A stretch of 64,000 nucleotides of DNA from Pseudomonas delhiensis (GCF_900187975.1 NZ_FZPC01000026.1:1-64000), one strand, 5' to 3'. Counted from the first letter of the stretch, positions 22,474 to 33,953 are shown. A program made the numbers and translations. The notes: a model not told the origin generated them from the sequence alone.

Positions 22474-23430
22474 ATGCAAGCCCTGCAATTCGCCCGTACC
22501 GGCGACCTCGATGCCCTCCAGCGGGTCGAACTGGCCGACCCCGTTCCCGCCGCCGACGAGGTGCTGGTGGAGGTGCGCGCCGCCGGCCTCAACCCCAGCG
22601 ACGTGAAGAACGTGCTCGGGCGCTTCCCCTACACCACCCTGCCCCGCGTGCCCGGCCGCGACTTCGCCGGCGTCGTGGTCAAGGGCCCGCAGGCGCTGCT
22701 TGGCCAGGCCGTGTGGGGCACCGGCAAGGAACTCGGTTTCCTCCGCGACGGCAGCCATGCCGGCCTGCTGGCCCTGCCGGCGCGCGGCGTGGCGTTGATG
22801 CCCAAGCGCCTGGGCTTCGCCCAGGCCGCCAGTTGCGGGGTGCCCTACACCACGGCCTGGGATGCCCTGGAGCGCAGCGGCGTGAAGGCCGGCACCCGGT
22901 TGCTGGTGATCGGCGCCGGCGCGGTCGGCTCGGCCGCGCTGGACCTGGCCCGCGCCCGCGGCGCCGAGGTGCTGGCCGGGGTGCGCCGCGCCGGGCAGGC
23001 CGCCGCGCTGCAGGCCCGCGGCATCGCCAGCCTGGTGCTGGAGCAGCCGGAAAGCCTGGCCGGGCAGGTCGACGCGGTGTTCCCCGGCGGCGCCGAGGTG
23101 ATCTTCGACACCACCGGCTTCTGGCTGCCGGCGTCGGTCGCCGCCCTGGCCACCTTCGGCCGCATCGCCATCATCGCCGCGCCGGCGGACGGCCACGTGC
23201 AGTTGCCGGCGCTGGCGCTGTACCGCCGCGGGGGAACGCTGGTGGGGGTCAATTCGCTGCTGTACGACAGCGTGGCCTGCGCCCGCATGCTCGAGCAATT
23301 CGGCCGCGGGTTCGACGAGGGCAGCCTGCCGCTGCCCGGGGAACTGCGCGAATCGCCGCTGGCCGAGGGCCTGCAGCGCTACCGCGAGGTGAACGAGGGC
23401 AGCAGCGACAAGCACATCCTGCTGCCCTGA
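22474..23430 (+). CDS. MDR-superfamily quinone oxidoreductase-like protein
   Basis: 318 residues. The GroES-like N-terminal half (VRAAGLNPSDVKNVLGRFPY, PRVPGRDFAGVV) and a Rossmann half (LLVIGAGAVGSAALDLARAR) identify a medium-chain dehydrogenase/reductase. No zinc-binding cysteine set is visible, so it belongs with the NADPH:quinone reductase (zeta-crystallin) branch. ATG 22474 follows ACGGAGACTCCC. It follows xapX closely; the AraC gene upstream may control both. Confidence 0.88.
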   Translation: MQALQFARTGDLDALQRVELADPVPAADEVLVEVRAAGLNPSDVKNVLGRFPYTTLPRVPGRDFAGVVVKGPQALLGQAVWGTGKELGFLRDGSHAGLLALPARGVALMPKRLGFAQAASCGVPYTTAWDALERSGVKAGTRLLVIGAGAVGSAALDLARARGAEVLAGVRRAGQAAALQARGIASLVLEQPESLAGQVDAVFPGGAEVIFDTTGFWLPASVAALATFGRIAIIAAPADGHVQLPALALYRRGGTLVGVNSLLYDSVACARMLEQFGRGFDEGSLPLPGELRESPLAEGLQRYREVNEGSSDKHILLP

Positions 23431-23438
23431 GGCGGGCT

Positions 23439-24224
23439 TCAGCCGGCCACGCGCACCTGCGGGCGGCGCGTGCCGCCGGCCAGTTCCCGGGCCAGGCAAT
23501 GGTCCAGGAACAGCTCCATGTAGCGGAAGCTCTTGCAGACGGCCGCGCGCAGCGCATCCCAGCGCTCGGCGGAGACTTCCTGGCCGCACAGGGTGCAGAT
23601 GATCTCCAGGGCCTCCCAGGGGTGGTCGTCGTCATAGTGGGCGTGCAGGCGCAGCCACTTCATCGCGCTCTTGCGCAGTTCCGCCGGCAGCGTCTGCTCG
23701 TAGGCATCGCTGGAGCAGACCAGCGCCGACCAGTCGCCGGTCACCCCTTCCACCGCGTAGTTGGTGGCCGCCATGGCCACCGCCAGGTCGTCCGAGGCGC
23801 TGCTGTGCCAGCACCAGTGGCCGAGGGCATGCAGCGCCTCGGGCACGTCCTGCGCGCGCAGCGCCGCCAGGCCCACGCCATAGGCTTCGGCCCAGCGCAG
23901 CCAGTGGTCGGCATGGTTCAGCTCGACGCGGATGTTGCGCATCAGCCAGCGCCGCGCCATGTCCTCGCCGGGGGAGCGGCCGAAACGCGTCTTCAGCAGG
24001 TTCTGCGACATGTACAGGGGGAACTGCTCGACCACCGGCCATCCGCCGATGAGGTAGGTGCGCATGCTCGCGGCGGACACCTGGCCGTCGCGCAGGCGCC
24101 GGTAGAACTCGTGCCCGGACACCGCGCGGCGGGCGCCTTCGCAGGCGGCCACCAGGTCCTGTGCCCACTGCGGGTAGCTGGTCAGGTCCTTCAGGGGCCC
24201 GACGCGGAGAAATGCTTCGTTCAT
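23439..24224 (-). CDS. Haem-oxygenase-fold (TenA/PqqC-like) iron-containing protein
   Basis: 261 residues from ATG 24224. The sequence is alpha-helical with spaced acidic and histidine motifs: VELNHADHW, NYAVEGVTGDW and LRLHAHYDDDHPWEAL. These fit the ligand pattern of haem-oxygenase-like di-iron enzymes rather than thiamin-salvage TenA, which uses a cysteine nucleophile. Annotation pipelines usually call such proteins TenA or iron-containing redox enzymes. The reaction is unknown. It follows rbdA by 62 bases on the same strand, so it may share that transcript. Confidence 0.75.
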   Translation of the reverse strand: MNEAFLRVGPLKDLTSYPQWAQDLVAACEGARRAVSGHEFYRRLRDGQVSAASMRTYLIGGWPVVEQFPLYMSQNLLKTRFGRSPGEDMARRWLMRNIRVELNHADHWLRWAEAYGVGLAALRAQDVPEALHALGHWCWHSSASDDLAVAMAATNYAVEGVTGDWSALVCSSDAYEQTLPAELRKSAMKWLRLHAHYDDDHPWEALEIICTLCGQEVSAERWDALRAAVCKSFRYMELFLDHCLARELAGGTRRPQVRVAG

Positions 24225-24286
24225 GCTTGCCCATCCCTGTGCATCGATGAAATCGACCGCCAGCCTAGATGACAACCTGCCGGCTG

Positions 24287-26743
24287 TCACCGTCCGGAGG
24301 TCGTGTCCGGCTCCGCCAGGGCCGGCTCCGCCTGCCCGGAATAGTGGCGGCTGAACGGCTGCGGGCGGCCCACGGCGTAGCCCTGGGCATAATCGATACC
24401 GATTTCCCGCAGCACGTCGAGGATTTCCTTAGACTCGACGAACTCCGCCACCGTGCGCTTGCCCATGACGTGGCCGATCTGGTTGATCACCTGGACCATG
24501 GCGCGGTCGATGGGGTCCTCGAGCATGTCCTTGATGAAGCTGCCGTCGATCTTCAGGTAGTCCACCGGCAGGTGCTTGAGGTAGACGAAGGAGGACATGC
24601 CGGCGCAGAAGTCGTCGAGGGAGAAGCGGTAGCCCATGGCCTTGAGTTCGTGGATGAACTGGGTGGCGCTGACCAGGTTGGCGATGGCGCTGGTCTCGGT
24701 GACCTCGAAGCAGATGTTCTCCGGCGCCAGGCCGTAGGTCGGCTGCAGCTCGCGGAGCATCTGGATGAAGCTGGCGTCGCCGATGGTGGCCCCGGACAGG
24801 TTGATGGCGCAGGTGGCGATCGGCTCGCAGCCGGCCTCGCGGCGTTCGGCGAGGATCTCGAAGGCGCGGTTGGCCACCCAGCGGTCGATCAGCGGCATCA
24901 GGCCATAGCGTTCGGCCGCCGGGATGAAGTCGTTCGGCGGCACCAGACGGCCGTTCTCGTCCAGCACGCGCAGCAGCAGCTCGACGTGCAAGCCTTCCTC
25001 GGCCTGCGGGTCGACCGCCCGGATGGGCTGCGCGAACAGGCGGAAGCGATCCTCGTCCAGGGCCTGGCGGATGCGCTGGACCCAGGCCATCTCGCCGAAG
25101 CGCATGGACAGCTCGCTGTCGTCCGGGCTGAACACCTGGGCGCGGTTGCGGCCCTTTTCCTTGGCCAGGTAGCAGGCCATGTCGGCGCAGCGCAGCGCCT
25201 CCTCCACCGACACCAGCATGGCCGAGACGTGCACCACGCCAATGCTGACGGTGATGTTGAAGGGCCGCCGGTCCCAGATGAAGTGCAGACCCTCGACGCC
25301 CTGGCGGAGGTTCTCGGCGACCTGCTCGGCGACCTCCGGCGAGCAGTTCTCCAGCAATACGCCGAACTCGTCGCCGCCCAGGCGCGCCAGGGTGTCGCCT
25401 TCGCGCAGGCAGCCCTCGAGGATGCTGCAGGTCTGGCGCAGCAGTTCGTCGCCGGCGGCGTGCCCGCAGGTGTCGTTGACCAGCTTGAACTGGTCCAGGT
25501 CGAGGTACATCAGGCTGTGGCGGTCGTTGCGCTGCGCCGAGCGCTCCAGCGCCTGCTCCAGGCGGTATTCGAACTCGCGGCGGTTGCTCAGGCCGGTCAG
25601 GGAGTCGTGGGTGGCCTGCCAGGACAGGCTTTCCATGTACTGCCGCTCGCGGGTCATGTCGTGCAGCACCAGCGCCGCGCCGACGATGCGGCCGTCGACG
25701 CGGATCGGCGTGCCCACCAGGGTCACCACCACGCCGCTGCCGTCCAGGCGCTGCAGCAGCTTGCTGACTTCGCTGCCGGCCTCCACCTCGCCGCGCAGGA
25801 CCTGCCCGACCAGCGCCAGGTCCTCTTCCTCGGAGGCCTCGTCGAGCATGCGCAGCAGCGACTTCAGCGGCAGGCCCAGGGCCATTTCGCTGTCCCAGCC
25901 GATCATGCGTTCGGCGGCCGGGTTGAGGTAGGCGATGTTGGCGTTCTCGTCGATGGTGATGACCGCGTCGCCGATCGCCGCCAGGGTCGTCTGGGCCCTC
26001 TCGCGCTCGCTGTCCAGGGCGTTCTGGAAGGCGCGCTGGGCCAGCAGCAGCTTGCGCGTGCGCCAGGCCGCCAGGAGGATCAGGGCCAGGCCGCTGGCGA
26101 TGTTGGCCGCCAGCAGCAGGCGCATCACCATCCGCGAACCCTGGGCGAGCGCGGCGCTGAAGGCCATGGAGGCGGGGGTCACGCCTTCGTTGATGGCCTG
26201 GATGCGCTGGTCCCAGTAGCTGATGTCGCCGGGACCGACCTGGCCGGCCTGGATGCGCTGGTGCATCTCCTGGGCGATGGCTTCGAGCTGGTCGAGGTAG
26301 CGGTCGCCTTCCTTCCAGTGGCGCACCGCCTCGCTGAAGTAGCTGAAGCCGTGGAAGTAGCGGTAGAGCCAGATGATGGCGTCGACGTCGTCGGGATGGT
26401 TGCCGCCGGCCAGGATGCCCTTGCGCGCCAGTTCGTAGTCCGGCTGCGGGCTGTCCAGGGCGGTGCGCAGCAGGCGGTCGCCGAGGGGAATGGCGATGGC
26501 TTCCCGGTAGCGCCGGTAGTCGTCGGCGTCACGCGTCTCGCCGTAGCGCTGCAGGTAATGGATGGCGTCTTTCTGGCCCTTGGACCAGAGGCTTTCGCCG
26601 CCGACGTAGGCGCGCACGCCCGAAATCAGGTAAAGGCTGCCTACGCCGAGCAATCCCTGCAGCAGGACCACGGCGATGAACGGCCATACCAGCTTCCACA
26701 GCCGGGAATCATGGCGAATGCGGCTCTGCCCAGTTGCACCCAT
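24287..26743 (-). CDS. rbdA: Membrane PAS-GGDEF-EAL c-di-GMP protein RbdA
   Basis: 818 residues. A membrane segment at about 17-40, a periplasmic region, a second membrane segment at about 210-230, a PAS domain at about 255-375 (AIGDAVITIDENANIAYLNP), then GGDEF with LARLGGDEFGVLL near residue 456. The EAL domain follows, with ELLLR near 590 in place of EALLR, and catalytic-type motifs NLSG, ETSA, SLDDFCAG and DYLKIDGSFI. In P. aeruginosa RbdA lowers c-di-GMP and promotes biofilm dispersal; phosphodiesterase activity with GGDEF as GTP-sensing partner is inferred from that. The region upstream is 511 bases of mostly repeats. Confidence 0.92.
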   Translation of the reverse strand: MGATGQSRIRHDSRLWKLVWPFIAVVLLQGLLGVGSLYLISGVRAYVGGESLWSKGQKDAIHYLQRYGETRDADDYRRYREAIAIPLGDRLLRTALDSPQPDYELARKGILAGGNHPDDVDAIIWLYRYFHGFSYFSEAVRHWKEGDRYLDQLEAIAQEMHQRIQAGQVGPGDISYWDQRIQAINEGVTPASMAFSAALAQGSRMVMRLLLAANIASGLALILLAAWRTRKLLLAQRAFQNALDSERERAQTTLAAIGDAVITIDENANIAYLNPAAERMIGWDSEMALGLPLKSLLRMLDEASEEEDLALVGQVLRGEVEAGSEVSKLLQRLDGSGVVVTLVGTPIRVDGRIVGAALVLHDMTRERQYMESLSWQATHDSLTGLSNRREFEYRLEQALERSAQRNDRHSLMYLDLDQFKLVNDTCGHAAGDELLRQTCSILEGCLREGDTLARLGGDEFGVLLENCSPEVAEQVAENLRQGVEGLHFIWDRRPFNITVSIGVVHVSAMLVSVEEALRCADMACYLAKEKGRNRAQVFSPDDSELSMRFGEMAWVQRIRQALDEDRFRLFAQPIRAVDPQAEEGLHVELLLRVLDENGRLVPPNDFIPAAERYGLMPLIDRWVANRAFEILAERREAGCEPIATCAINLSGATIGDASFIQMLRELQPTYGLAPENICFEVTETSAIANLVSATQFIHELKAMGYRFSLDDFCAGMSSFVYLKHLPVDYLKIDGSFIKDMLEDPIDRAMVQVINQIGHVMGKRTVAEFVESKEILDVLREIGIDYAQGYAVGRPQPFSRHYSGQAEPALAEPDTTSGR

Positions 26744-27254
26744 GGATATTGTCGGATTCCTTTCGAGTCCCTACCGCTGCGGCAGCCCGCCGTAGCCGGA
26801 CTGGAGCGCAACGGCCCCTCCTTACTCTTAGTGCATGGTAGCCATTCCACAAGGCGGGGGTACAGGGCCCGCACCGAGGAAAATCGCAAAATTGTCCGAC
26901 AAGATACCGGCGGCCGCCGCCTCCGCGGCCGCCAACCCCTGCGCCAGAGCCGTCGGTCAGCCGACGGGCGACAGTGCCGCACTTCGTCGGTGGTGGGCGT
27001 GCCGTTGCCGCAGGGCAATTCCGTTCGCGAACGCGAAGCGCAGCGATACGGATTCAGGATGTCGCCGAGCGATCAGGCCACGCCGGACGGCCCCCTCTCC
27101 CGCTTGCGGGAGAGGGCTGGGGTGAGGACGCGGGGTCGCCGGTGTGTCGTTGCCGCCGGGGAGTGCCGTTCGCGAGCAAGCTCGCTCCTACATTCTCCGG
27201 CAGGCACCATGCCCGTAGGATGGTGTTGAGCGAAGCGATACCCATCACCAGGCG
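26744..27254. repeat. Gene-free stretch between rbdA and the DsbA-like gene with three repeat types
   Basis: 27091-27127 is a CCCTCTCCCGCTTGCGGGAG hairpin, 27169-27191 a single REP (TTCGCGAGCAAGCTCGCTCC), and 27219-27251 a unit of the GTAGGATGG...GAGCGAAGCGATACCCATC family. The 340 bases nearest rbdA hold its promoter region, but I see no sharp motif there. Confidence 0.75.
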
Positions 27255-27893
27255 TCAGCCCTGGCGGCCGCGCTCCAGCCAGCGCTCCAGCATCGGCGCC
27301 AGCTCCTCCAGCGGCTGGTAGCCGTTGGTCAGCAGGGCCAACTGGCCGTTGCGCTCGGCCAGCAGCGTGGGGAAGCCGGCGATGCCCAGGTCGCGGGCCC
27401 AGGAGAAGTCGGCCTGGGTCGCCAGGTGGTTCTCCTGGCTGTCGAACAGCTCGGCGAACTCGATGCGCGGCAGGCCGGCGCCTTCGGCCAGCTGCGCCAG
27501 GGTGGCGGCCTCGGTGACGTCACGGCCGTCGACGTAGAAGGCCTGCTGGATGGCCTTGACCAGCGCCCAAGCGGCGGCCTCGTCCAGGTGCCGGGCGGCG
27601 ACCACCGCGCGGCAGGCCGGCTCGGTGTCGTAGACGAAGCCTTCGGGCAGCGCGCCCTCGAAGCGGAACGGCTGGCCGGTGGCCAGGTGCACCGCCTGCC
27701 AGTGCTCGAGGATGTAGCGCCGGGTGGCCGGCTCCAGCGCCGCGCCGTGGCCGGTGCGCAGCCCGCCCATGACCAGGGCCAGGGGCACGCCGGCGGCGCC
27801 CGCCTGCTCGATCAGCGCCTGGGCCACCGGGGCGAAGCCCCAGCACCAGGAGCACATGGGGTCCATCACGTAGAGCAGGCGGGCGTTGGCCAC
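27255..27893 (-). CDS. DsbA-family (FrnE-like) thiol oxidoreductase
   Basis: 212 residues. The thioredoxin-fold active site is in VMDPMCSWCWGFAPV near the N-terminus (CxxC = CSWC), with the cis-proline loop at GIAGFPTLLAE. No signal peptide is seen, so it is cytoplasmic, unlike DsbA. The start is GTG at 27893, and GGAGG inside the end of trhO provides the ribosome site; only 3 bases separate the two genes, so translation is coupled. Its substrate is unknown. Confidence 0.9.
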   Translation of the reverse strand: MANARLLYVMDPMCSWCWGFAPVAQALIEQAGAAGVPLALVMGGLRTGHGAALEPATRRYILEHWQAVHLATGQPFRFEGALPEGFVYDTEPACRAVVAARHLDEAAAWALVKAIQQAFYVDGRDVTEAATLAQLAEGAGLPRIEFAELFDSQENHLATQADFSWARDLGIAGFPTLLAERNGQLALLTNGYQPLEELAPMLERWLERGRQG

Positions 27894-27896
27894 GGG

Positions 27897-28838
27897 TCAG
27901 TCCTCCAGGGCGACCTGCCGCGGGTCGCGGCCGATGGGGTGGGGCTGGTTGCGCAGCCTGGCCAGCTCGATCTGCTTCTGCCGCTCGCGGGCGCTGGCGC
28001 GGGTCTTCTCCGGCAGCGAGTCCCAGCAGTGCGGGCAGCTGATGCCCGGCGCGTAGTGCTCGCTGGCGCGGTCCTCGCTGGAGATCGGGTTGCGGCAGGC
28101 GTGGCACTGGTCGTAGTCGCCCTCGGAGAGGTCGTGGCGCACGGTCACCCGGTTGTCGAACACGAAGCAGTCGCCGCGCCACAGGCTCTGCGCCTCGGGC
28201 ACTTCCTCCAGGTACTTGAGGATGCCGCCCTTGAGGTGGAAGACCTCCTCGAAGCCCTCGCCGAGCATGTAGCTGGAGGCCTTCTCGCAGCGGATGCCGC
28301 CGGTGCAGAACATGGCGACCTTCTTGTGCTTGGCCGGGTCGTAGTGGGTCTTCACGTATTCGGGGAAGTCGCGGAACGACTTGGTGCGCGGGTCGACGGC
28401 GCCCTCGAAGGTGCCGATGGCCACCTCGTAGTCGTTGCGGGTGTCGATCAGCAGCACTTCGGGGTCGCTGATCAGGGCGTTCCAGTCCTGCGGCTCGACG
28501 TAGGTGCCGACGCGGCGGTTGGGGTCGACGCCGGGCACGCCCAGGGTGACGATCTCTTTCTTCAGCTTGACCTTGGTGCGGTAGAACGGCTGCTCGTCGC
28601 AGTAGGACTCCTTGTGGTCGACGTCGGCCAGGCGCGGGTCGCCGCGCAGCCAGGCGAGCAGGCCATCGATGCCCTCGCGGGTGCCGGACACGGTGCCGTT
28701 GATGCCTTCCTCGGCGAGCAGCAGGGTGCCCTTGATGCCGTTGTCCAGCAGGGTCTGCAGCAGGGGTTCGCGCAGCGCGACGTAGTCCGGCAGGGAAACG
28801 AACTTGTACAGCGCCGCCACGACGATGGAGCGGGTCAT
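27897..28838 (-). CDS. trhO: Rhodanese-domain tRNA uridine hydroxylase TrhO
   Basis: 313 residues. It catalyses prephenate-independent 5-hydroxylation of uridine-34 in tRNAs. The N-terminal acylphosphatase-like part ([19 protein letters not shown]) and the rhodanese domain with Cys178 in [13 protein letters not shown] are typical. A C-terminal CHAC...CPHC cysteine cluster is also present. ATG 28838 follows GGAGGATGTACCCC. It is first in a unit with the DsbA-like gene. Confidence 0.94.
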   Translation of the reverse strand: MTRSIVVAALYKFVSLPDYVALREPLLQTLLDNGIKGTLLLAEEGINGTVSGTREGIDGLLAWLRGDPRLADVDHKESYCDEQPFYRTKVKLKKEIVTLGVPGVDPNRRVGTYVEPQDWNALISDPEVLLIDTRNDYEVAIGTFEGAVDPRTKSFRDFPEYVKTHYDPAKHKKVAMFCTGGIRCEKASSYMLGEGFEEVFHLKGGILKYLEEVPEAQSLWRGDCFVFDNRVTVRHDLSEGDYDQCHACRNPISSEDRASEHYAPGISCPHCWDSLPEKTRASARERQKQIELARLRNQPHPIGRDPRQVALED

Positions 28839-28884
28839 GGGGTACATCCTCCAGTGGTCGCCCGCGTAAAGGGCGGACCGGGTC

Positions 28885-28918
28885 GGAAAAGACAACGCCG
28901 GCATCGGTTGCCGGCGTT
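28885..28918 (-). terminator. Rho-independent terminator after bolA
   Basis: Read on the minus strand: AACGCCGGC, loop AACCGAT, GCCGGCGTT, then GTCTTTTCC. It lies between the bolA stop and the trhO start. Confidence 0.8.
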
Positions 28919-28948
28919 GGCGCATTCTACCGCAAGCCGCGGGCAGCG

Positions 28949-29257
28949 TCAGTGGTCGTGCTTGCTGCCGCCGCGGCAGGTCGGCGAGTCGGGCGCGGCG
29001 CCCTGCTCGGCCCATTCCTCGGGGGTGTAGGTGTGCAGCGCGAGGGCGTGGAACTGGCCCATCAGCTCGCCGAGGGTGGCGTAGACCTTCTGGTGCCGCT
29101 TGACCGAATTCAGCCCGGCGAACGCCGGGCTGACGATCACCGCCTTGTAGTGCGTTTCCTGGCCGCGGCTGTGCATGTGGCTCTCGTCCAGCACCTGCAG
29201 GTGCTGCGGTTCGAGGCCGGCGGCCAGGGCGGACTGGATACGTTCCTGCATGCTCAT
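28949..29257 (-). CDS. bolA: BolA-family protein
   Basis: 102 residues. The family core is clear: the helix-loop with [20 protein letters not shown], then [15 protein letters not shown] and the invariant [13 protein letters not shown]. BolA proteins pair with monothiol glutaredoxins in iron-sulfur trafficking and affect morphology under stress. It lies just downstream of the DUF2059 gene (13 bases) and probably shares its transcript. Confidence 0.94.
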   Translation of the reverse strand: MSMQERIQSALAAGLEPQHLQVLDESHMHSRGQETHYKAVIVSPAFAGLNSVKRHQKVYATLGELMGQFHALALHTYTPEEWAEQGAAPDSPTCRGGSKHDH

Positions 29258-29270
29258 GTCGCGGTTTCCG

Positions 29271-29771
29271 TCACTTCTTGGCCGGGGCCTTCACGCCCAG
29301 TTCCTTGTCCATGTCGGCCAGCAGCTTGTTCACCGGGTCGACGGCGGTCTGCAGCTTGGCCTGGGTCAGTTGGGCGGACTGCGCGGTCAGGCGCGGCATC
29401 TTCTGCAGGACCTTCTGGCCCAGCGGCGAGGCATAGAAGTCGTTCAGCTGCTTGAGCTCGGACTCGGTGAAGTTGTCGGAGTAGAGCTTGACCAGCTCCG
29501 GCTTGATCTTGTTCCAGCCCACCGCGCGGTCCAGCTCGGCGTTGGCCTTGGCCTGGTAGCGGTCGAGCACCGCCTTCTTGCTGTCCGGCGCCTTCGACTG
29601 GGCGAAGTGCTGGGCGAACATCTGCTGCACCTGGGCGTAGACCGGCACCGTGAGCTTGTCGGCGTGGACCTGCTTGAGGAACTTCTCGGCCTCGGCGGCC
29701 GAATCGGCCAGGGCCATGGAGCTGAAACCAACGAGGAGTGCGGCGGTGCAAAGCTTGCGAAGGGCGGTCAT
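29271..29771 (-). CDS. DUF2059 periplasmic protein
   Basis: 166 residues from ATG 29771, which follows AAGGACTGCCC. The signal peptide is LCTAALLVGFSSMALA-DS. The mature helical region contains the DUF2059 core LYSDNFTESELKQLNDFYAS followed by PLGQKVLQKMP. Its function is unknown. It is the first gene of a unit with bolA. Confidence 0.88.
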   Translation of the reverse strand: MTALRKLCTAALLVGFSSMALADSAAEAEKFLKQVHADKLTVPVYAQVQQMFAQHFAQSKAPDSKKAVLDRYQAKANAELDRAVGWNKIKPELVKLYSDNFTESELKQLNDFYASPLGQKVLQKMPRLTAQSAQLTQAKLQTAVDPVNKLLADMDKELGVKAPAKK

Positions 29772-29968
29772 GGGCAGTCCTTGAGTCTGTCTGGTGTGTC
29801 CCTTGGGACCCGCCATTCTGCGCCTAAGTTCGGAATGCCCTCAAGCGGGAGTCGAGCAACGGCGTTTATGCCAGCCCGATGGCAGAAATGGCTGAAAGTT
29901 GCGGCCCGCTCTTGTCCTGCCAGCGGCGAATCGGCATGCTGGGTCAGATTGTCACATGGACGTGTTCG

Positions 29969-30982
29969 ATGACCTCCCAGGCCCGCCTCACGCTGCCTCC
30001 CGCCCTACCGATGCTGTGCGATGCACGGGGCCACCTGGACCCGGGCGCCATCGGCTGGTCTTCGCGGCCGCTGCTGGACTGCGCCCTGCCCGGCCAGCGC
30101 GGCCGGCGCAAGCGCTGGAACCACTGGTGCCTGATCAGCCCCGGCTGGATGCTCTCGCTGACCATCGCCGACCTCGACTACCTCGGCTACGGCGCCCTCT
30201 ACTTCCTCGACCTGGACACCGGCAAGGCCTACGCCCGCACGCAAATCTGCCCGCTGGGCCTGCGCTGCGAGCTGCCCGACCACCCCAACCAGAGCCATGC
30301 CTTCCACCACGAGCGCCTCAACCTGGGCTTCGACGACCAGGGCGCGCGCCTGCGCATCCACGCCGACGCCAGCGACCTGGGCGGCCTGCCGCTGTCCCTG
30401 GCGCTGGACGTGCAGCGTCCGGCGCACCTGGACTCGGTCAACCTGGTGGTGCCCATGGGCGGCAACCATTTCCACGCCTGCAGCCGGCAGATGGGCCTGC
30501 CCTTCACCGGCACCCTGCAGCTGGGCGACGAGACCTACCAGGCCCAGGCCGGGCAGAGCTTCGCCGCGCTGGACTTCGGCCGCGGCGTCTGGCCCTTCCG
30601 CAGCTTCTGGACGCGCGCCGCCTTCGCCGCCCCCGGCGGCATCGCCGGCAACTTCGGCTCGGGCTGGACCGACCACAGCGAGCACAAGGAGAACGCCCTG
30701 TGGTTCGGCGGCGAGTTGCAGCGCCTGCGCGGCGAGGTGGACATCCGCCAGGAGCCCAACGACCCGCTCGCCCCCTGGCGCCTGACCACGCAAGACCAGC
30801 GGGTGGACCTCGCCTTCACCCCGCTCAAGCTGCACGAGGCCTCGCCGCGCCTGGGCCTGCTCTACGCCCACACCAGCCAGTGGTTCGGCCACTACGACGG
30901 CTTCCTGCGCAGCGCCGCCGGCGAGCAGGTGCCGGTCAAGCGCGCCCTGGGCTGGATAGGCGCCACCCACGCCCGCTGGTAG
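29969..30982 (+). CDS. DUF2804 family protein
   Basis: About 337 residues from ATG 29969 ([11 protein letters not shown]). No good ribosome site is visible at this or the other candidate ATG (29936), so the start is uncertain. The protein is rich in tryptophan and beta strands, with conserved pieces [33 protein letters not shown] and [20 protein letters not shown], and matches what I recall of DUF2804. No membrane segment or signal peptide is seen. Function unknown. It precedes fumC by 97 bases. Confidence 0.8.
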   Translation: MTSQARLTLPPALPMLCDARGHLDPGAIGWSSRPLLDCALPGQRGRRKRWNHWCLISPGWMLSLTIADLDYLGYGALYFLDLDTGKAYARTQICPLGLRCELPDHPNQSHAFHHERLNLGFDDQGARLRIHADASDLGGLPLSLALDVQRPAHLDSVNLVVPMGGNHFHACSRQMGLPFTGTLQLGDETYQAQAGQSFAALDFGRGVWPFRSFWTRAAFAAPGGIAGNFGSGWTDHSEHKENALWFGGELQRLRGEVDIRQEPNDPLAPWRLTTQDQRVDLAFTPLKLHEASPRLGLLYAHTSQWFGHYDGFLRSAAGEQVPVKRALGWIGATHARW

Positions 30983-31079
30983 GCCCGCCGGCAAGCTATC
31001 GGCGCCATTGACGCAGCGCGGAACCCGAACCCCGGTACAAGGCCTAAACTCCCTCAGACCATTGTGGGAGGACGCCTTC

Positions 31080-32466
<1,387 letters not shown>

Positions 32467-32474
<8 letters not shown>

Positions 32475-33090
32475 ATCCGGCAAATCCGGCGCCACGCCCC
32501 TGGAGGGCGACGGCAAGCGCATCCTGGTGATCCTCGGCACGCCCAAGGCCGACGGCTTCTGCCATGCCCTGGCCGACGCCTACCAGCACGGCGCGCGCAG
32601 CCGCGACCACGTGGTGCGCACCCTGAAACTCGGCGAACTGCGCTTCGACCCGGTGCTGCGCGGCGGCTACGAGCGCAGCCAGGACCTGGAGCCGGACCTG
32701 CTCGAGGCCCAGCGCCAGGTGCACTGGGCCCAGCACCTGGCGTTCGTCTACCCGATCTGGTGGGGCGGCCTGCCGGCGCTGCTGCAGGGCTTCTTCGACC
32801 GGGTGTTCCTGCCCGGCTTCGCCTTCCGCTACCGCACCCCGCAGGACCGCGAGTGGGAACCGCTGCTGGGCGGGCGCAGCGCCGACCTGCTGGTGACCCA
32901 CGACCAGACGCACTGGCGCTACCGCCTGCGCCAGGGCGCCCCGGCGCACCGCCAGATGGTGCGCTGCATCCTCGGCCCGTGCGGCATCGCCACCCGCCAC
33001 CTGGAGGAGTTCAGCCCCATGCGCGGCGCCAGCGAAGAGCAGCGCCAGGCGTGGCTCAAGCGCGCCGAGCAGTTGGGCGCGCAGGTGTGA
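32467..33090 (+). CDS. NAD(P)H:quinone reductase-like flavoprotein
   Basis: 207 residues of the flavodoxin-like fold (MdaB/KefF/NQO1 group). The nucleotide loop is [20 protein letters not shown], and the substrate-side motif [20 protein letters not shown] followed by FLPGFAF is characteristic. It probably reduces quinones by two electrons. The ATG lies inside the end of fumC (8-base overlap), so translation is coupled; a shared role in oxidative stress is plausible but inferred. Confidence 0.88.
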
Positions 33091-33266
33091 AAGCCTGGGC
33101 CGGCGGCCTGTCTGGCCGCCGGCCCGAGGTGTACTATCTGATCGCTACAGCCTGGTTCCAGGGCTTTTTAGGACCTCTCCTAAAGCCATCCCCGCCCGTC
33201 CTCCCTAGCATGCCAGCCCGCGGCGTCGCCCAATCCCGGCGCCACGCCGATTCCTGGGAGGGAAAC

Positions 33267-33953
33267 ATGTTTCGCAAACTCGGTGCCGAACTCGTCGGCA
33301 CGTTCTGGCTGGTCTTCGGCGGCTGCGGCAGCGCCGTGCTGGCCGCGCAATTCGGCAATGTCGGCATCGGCCTGCTCGGCGTATCGCTGGCCTTCGGCCT
33401 GACCGTGGTGACCATGGCCTACGCCGTGGGGCCGGTCTCCGGCGGCCACTTCAACCCGGCGGTGAGCCTGGGGCTGTGCGTCGGCGGCCGCTTCCCCGCC
33501 CATCAACTGCTGCCCTACGTGCTGGCCCAGGTGGCCGGCGGCCTGCTGGCGGGCGCTGCGCTCTACTGCATCGCCAGCGGCGCCGCCGGCTTCGACCCGC
33601 TCAAGGGCTTCGCCGCCAACGGCTACGCCGAGCACTCGCCGGGCGGCTACAGCCTGCAGGCGGTGCTGCTGTGCGAGGTGCTGATGAGCGCGGTCTTCCT
33701 GTTCATCATCATGGGCGCCACCGACCGCGACGCCCCGGCCGGCTTCGCGCCGCTGGCCATCGGCCTGGCCCTGACGCTGATCCACCTGGTCAGCATCCCG
33801 GTCAGCAACACCTCGGTGAACCCCGCGCGCAGCCTGGGCGTGGCCCCCTTCACCGATCCCTGGGCGCTGCAGCAGCTGTGGGCGTTCTGGGTCGCGCCGC
33901 TGGCCGGCGGGGTGCTGGGCGCGCTGGCCTGGCGGCTGATCCGCGGGCGTTGA
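33267..33953 (+). CDS. aqpZ: Aquaporin Z
   Basis: 228 residues with six membrane segments and both NPA boxes (63-65 and 185-187, the latter followed by Arg188 of the selectivity filter). The [10 protein letters not shown] and SVNPARSLG contexts fit water-specific AqpZ rather than GlpF. ATG 33267 follows GGGAGGGAAAC. It stands alone, followed by a block of REP repeats. Confidence 0.95.
   Translation: MFRKLGAELVGTFWLVFGGCGSAVLAAQFGNVGIGLLGVSLAFGLTVVTMAYAVGPVSGGHFNPAVSLGLCVGGRFPAHQLLPYVLAQVAGGLLAGAALYCIASGAAGFDPLKGFAANGYAEHSPGGYSLQAVLLCEVLMSAVFLFIIMGATDRDAPAGFAPLAIGLALTLIHLVSIPVSNTSVNPARSLGVAPFTDPWALQQLWAFWVAPLAGGVLGALAWRLIRGR

Noticed and set aside
24269-27229. 986-residue open frame opposite rbdA
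   Set aside because: Antisense shadow with a biased composition; the opposite strand has intact GGDEF and EAL motifs.
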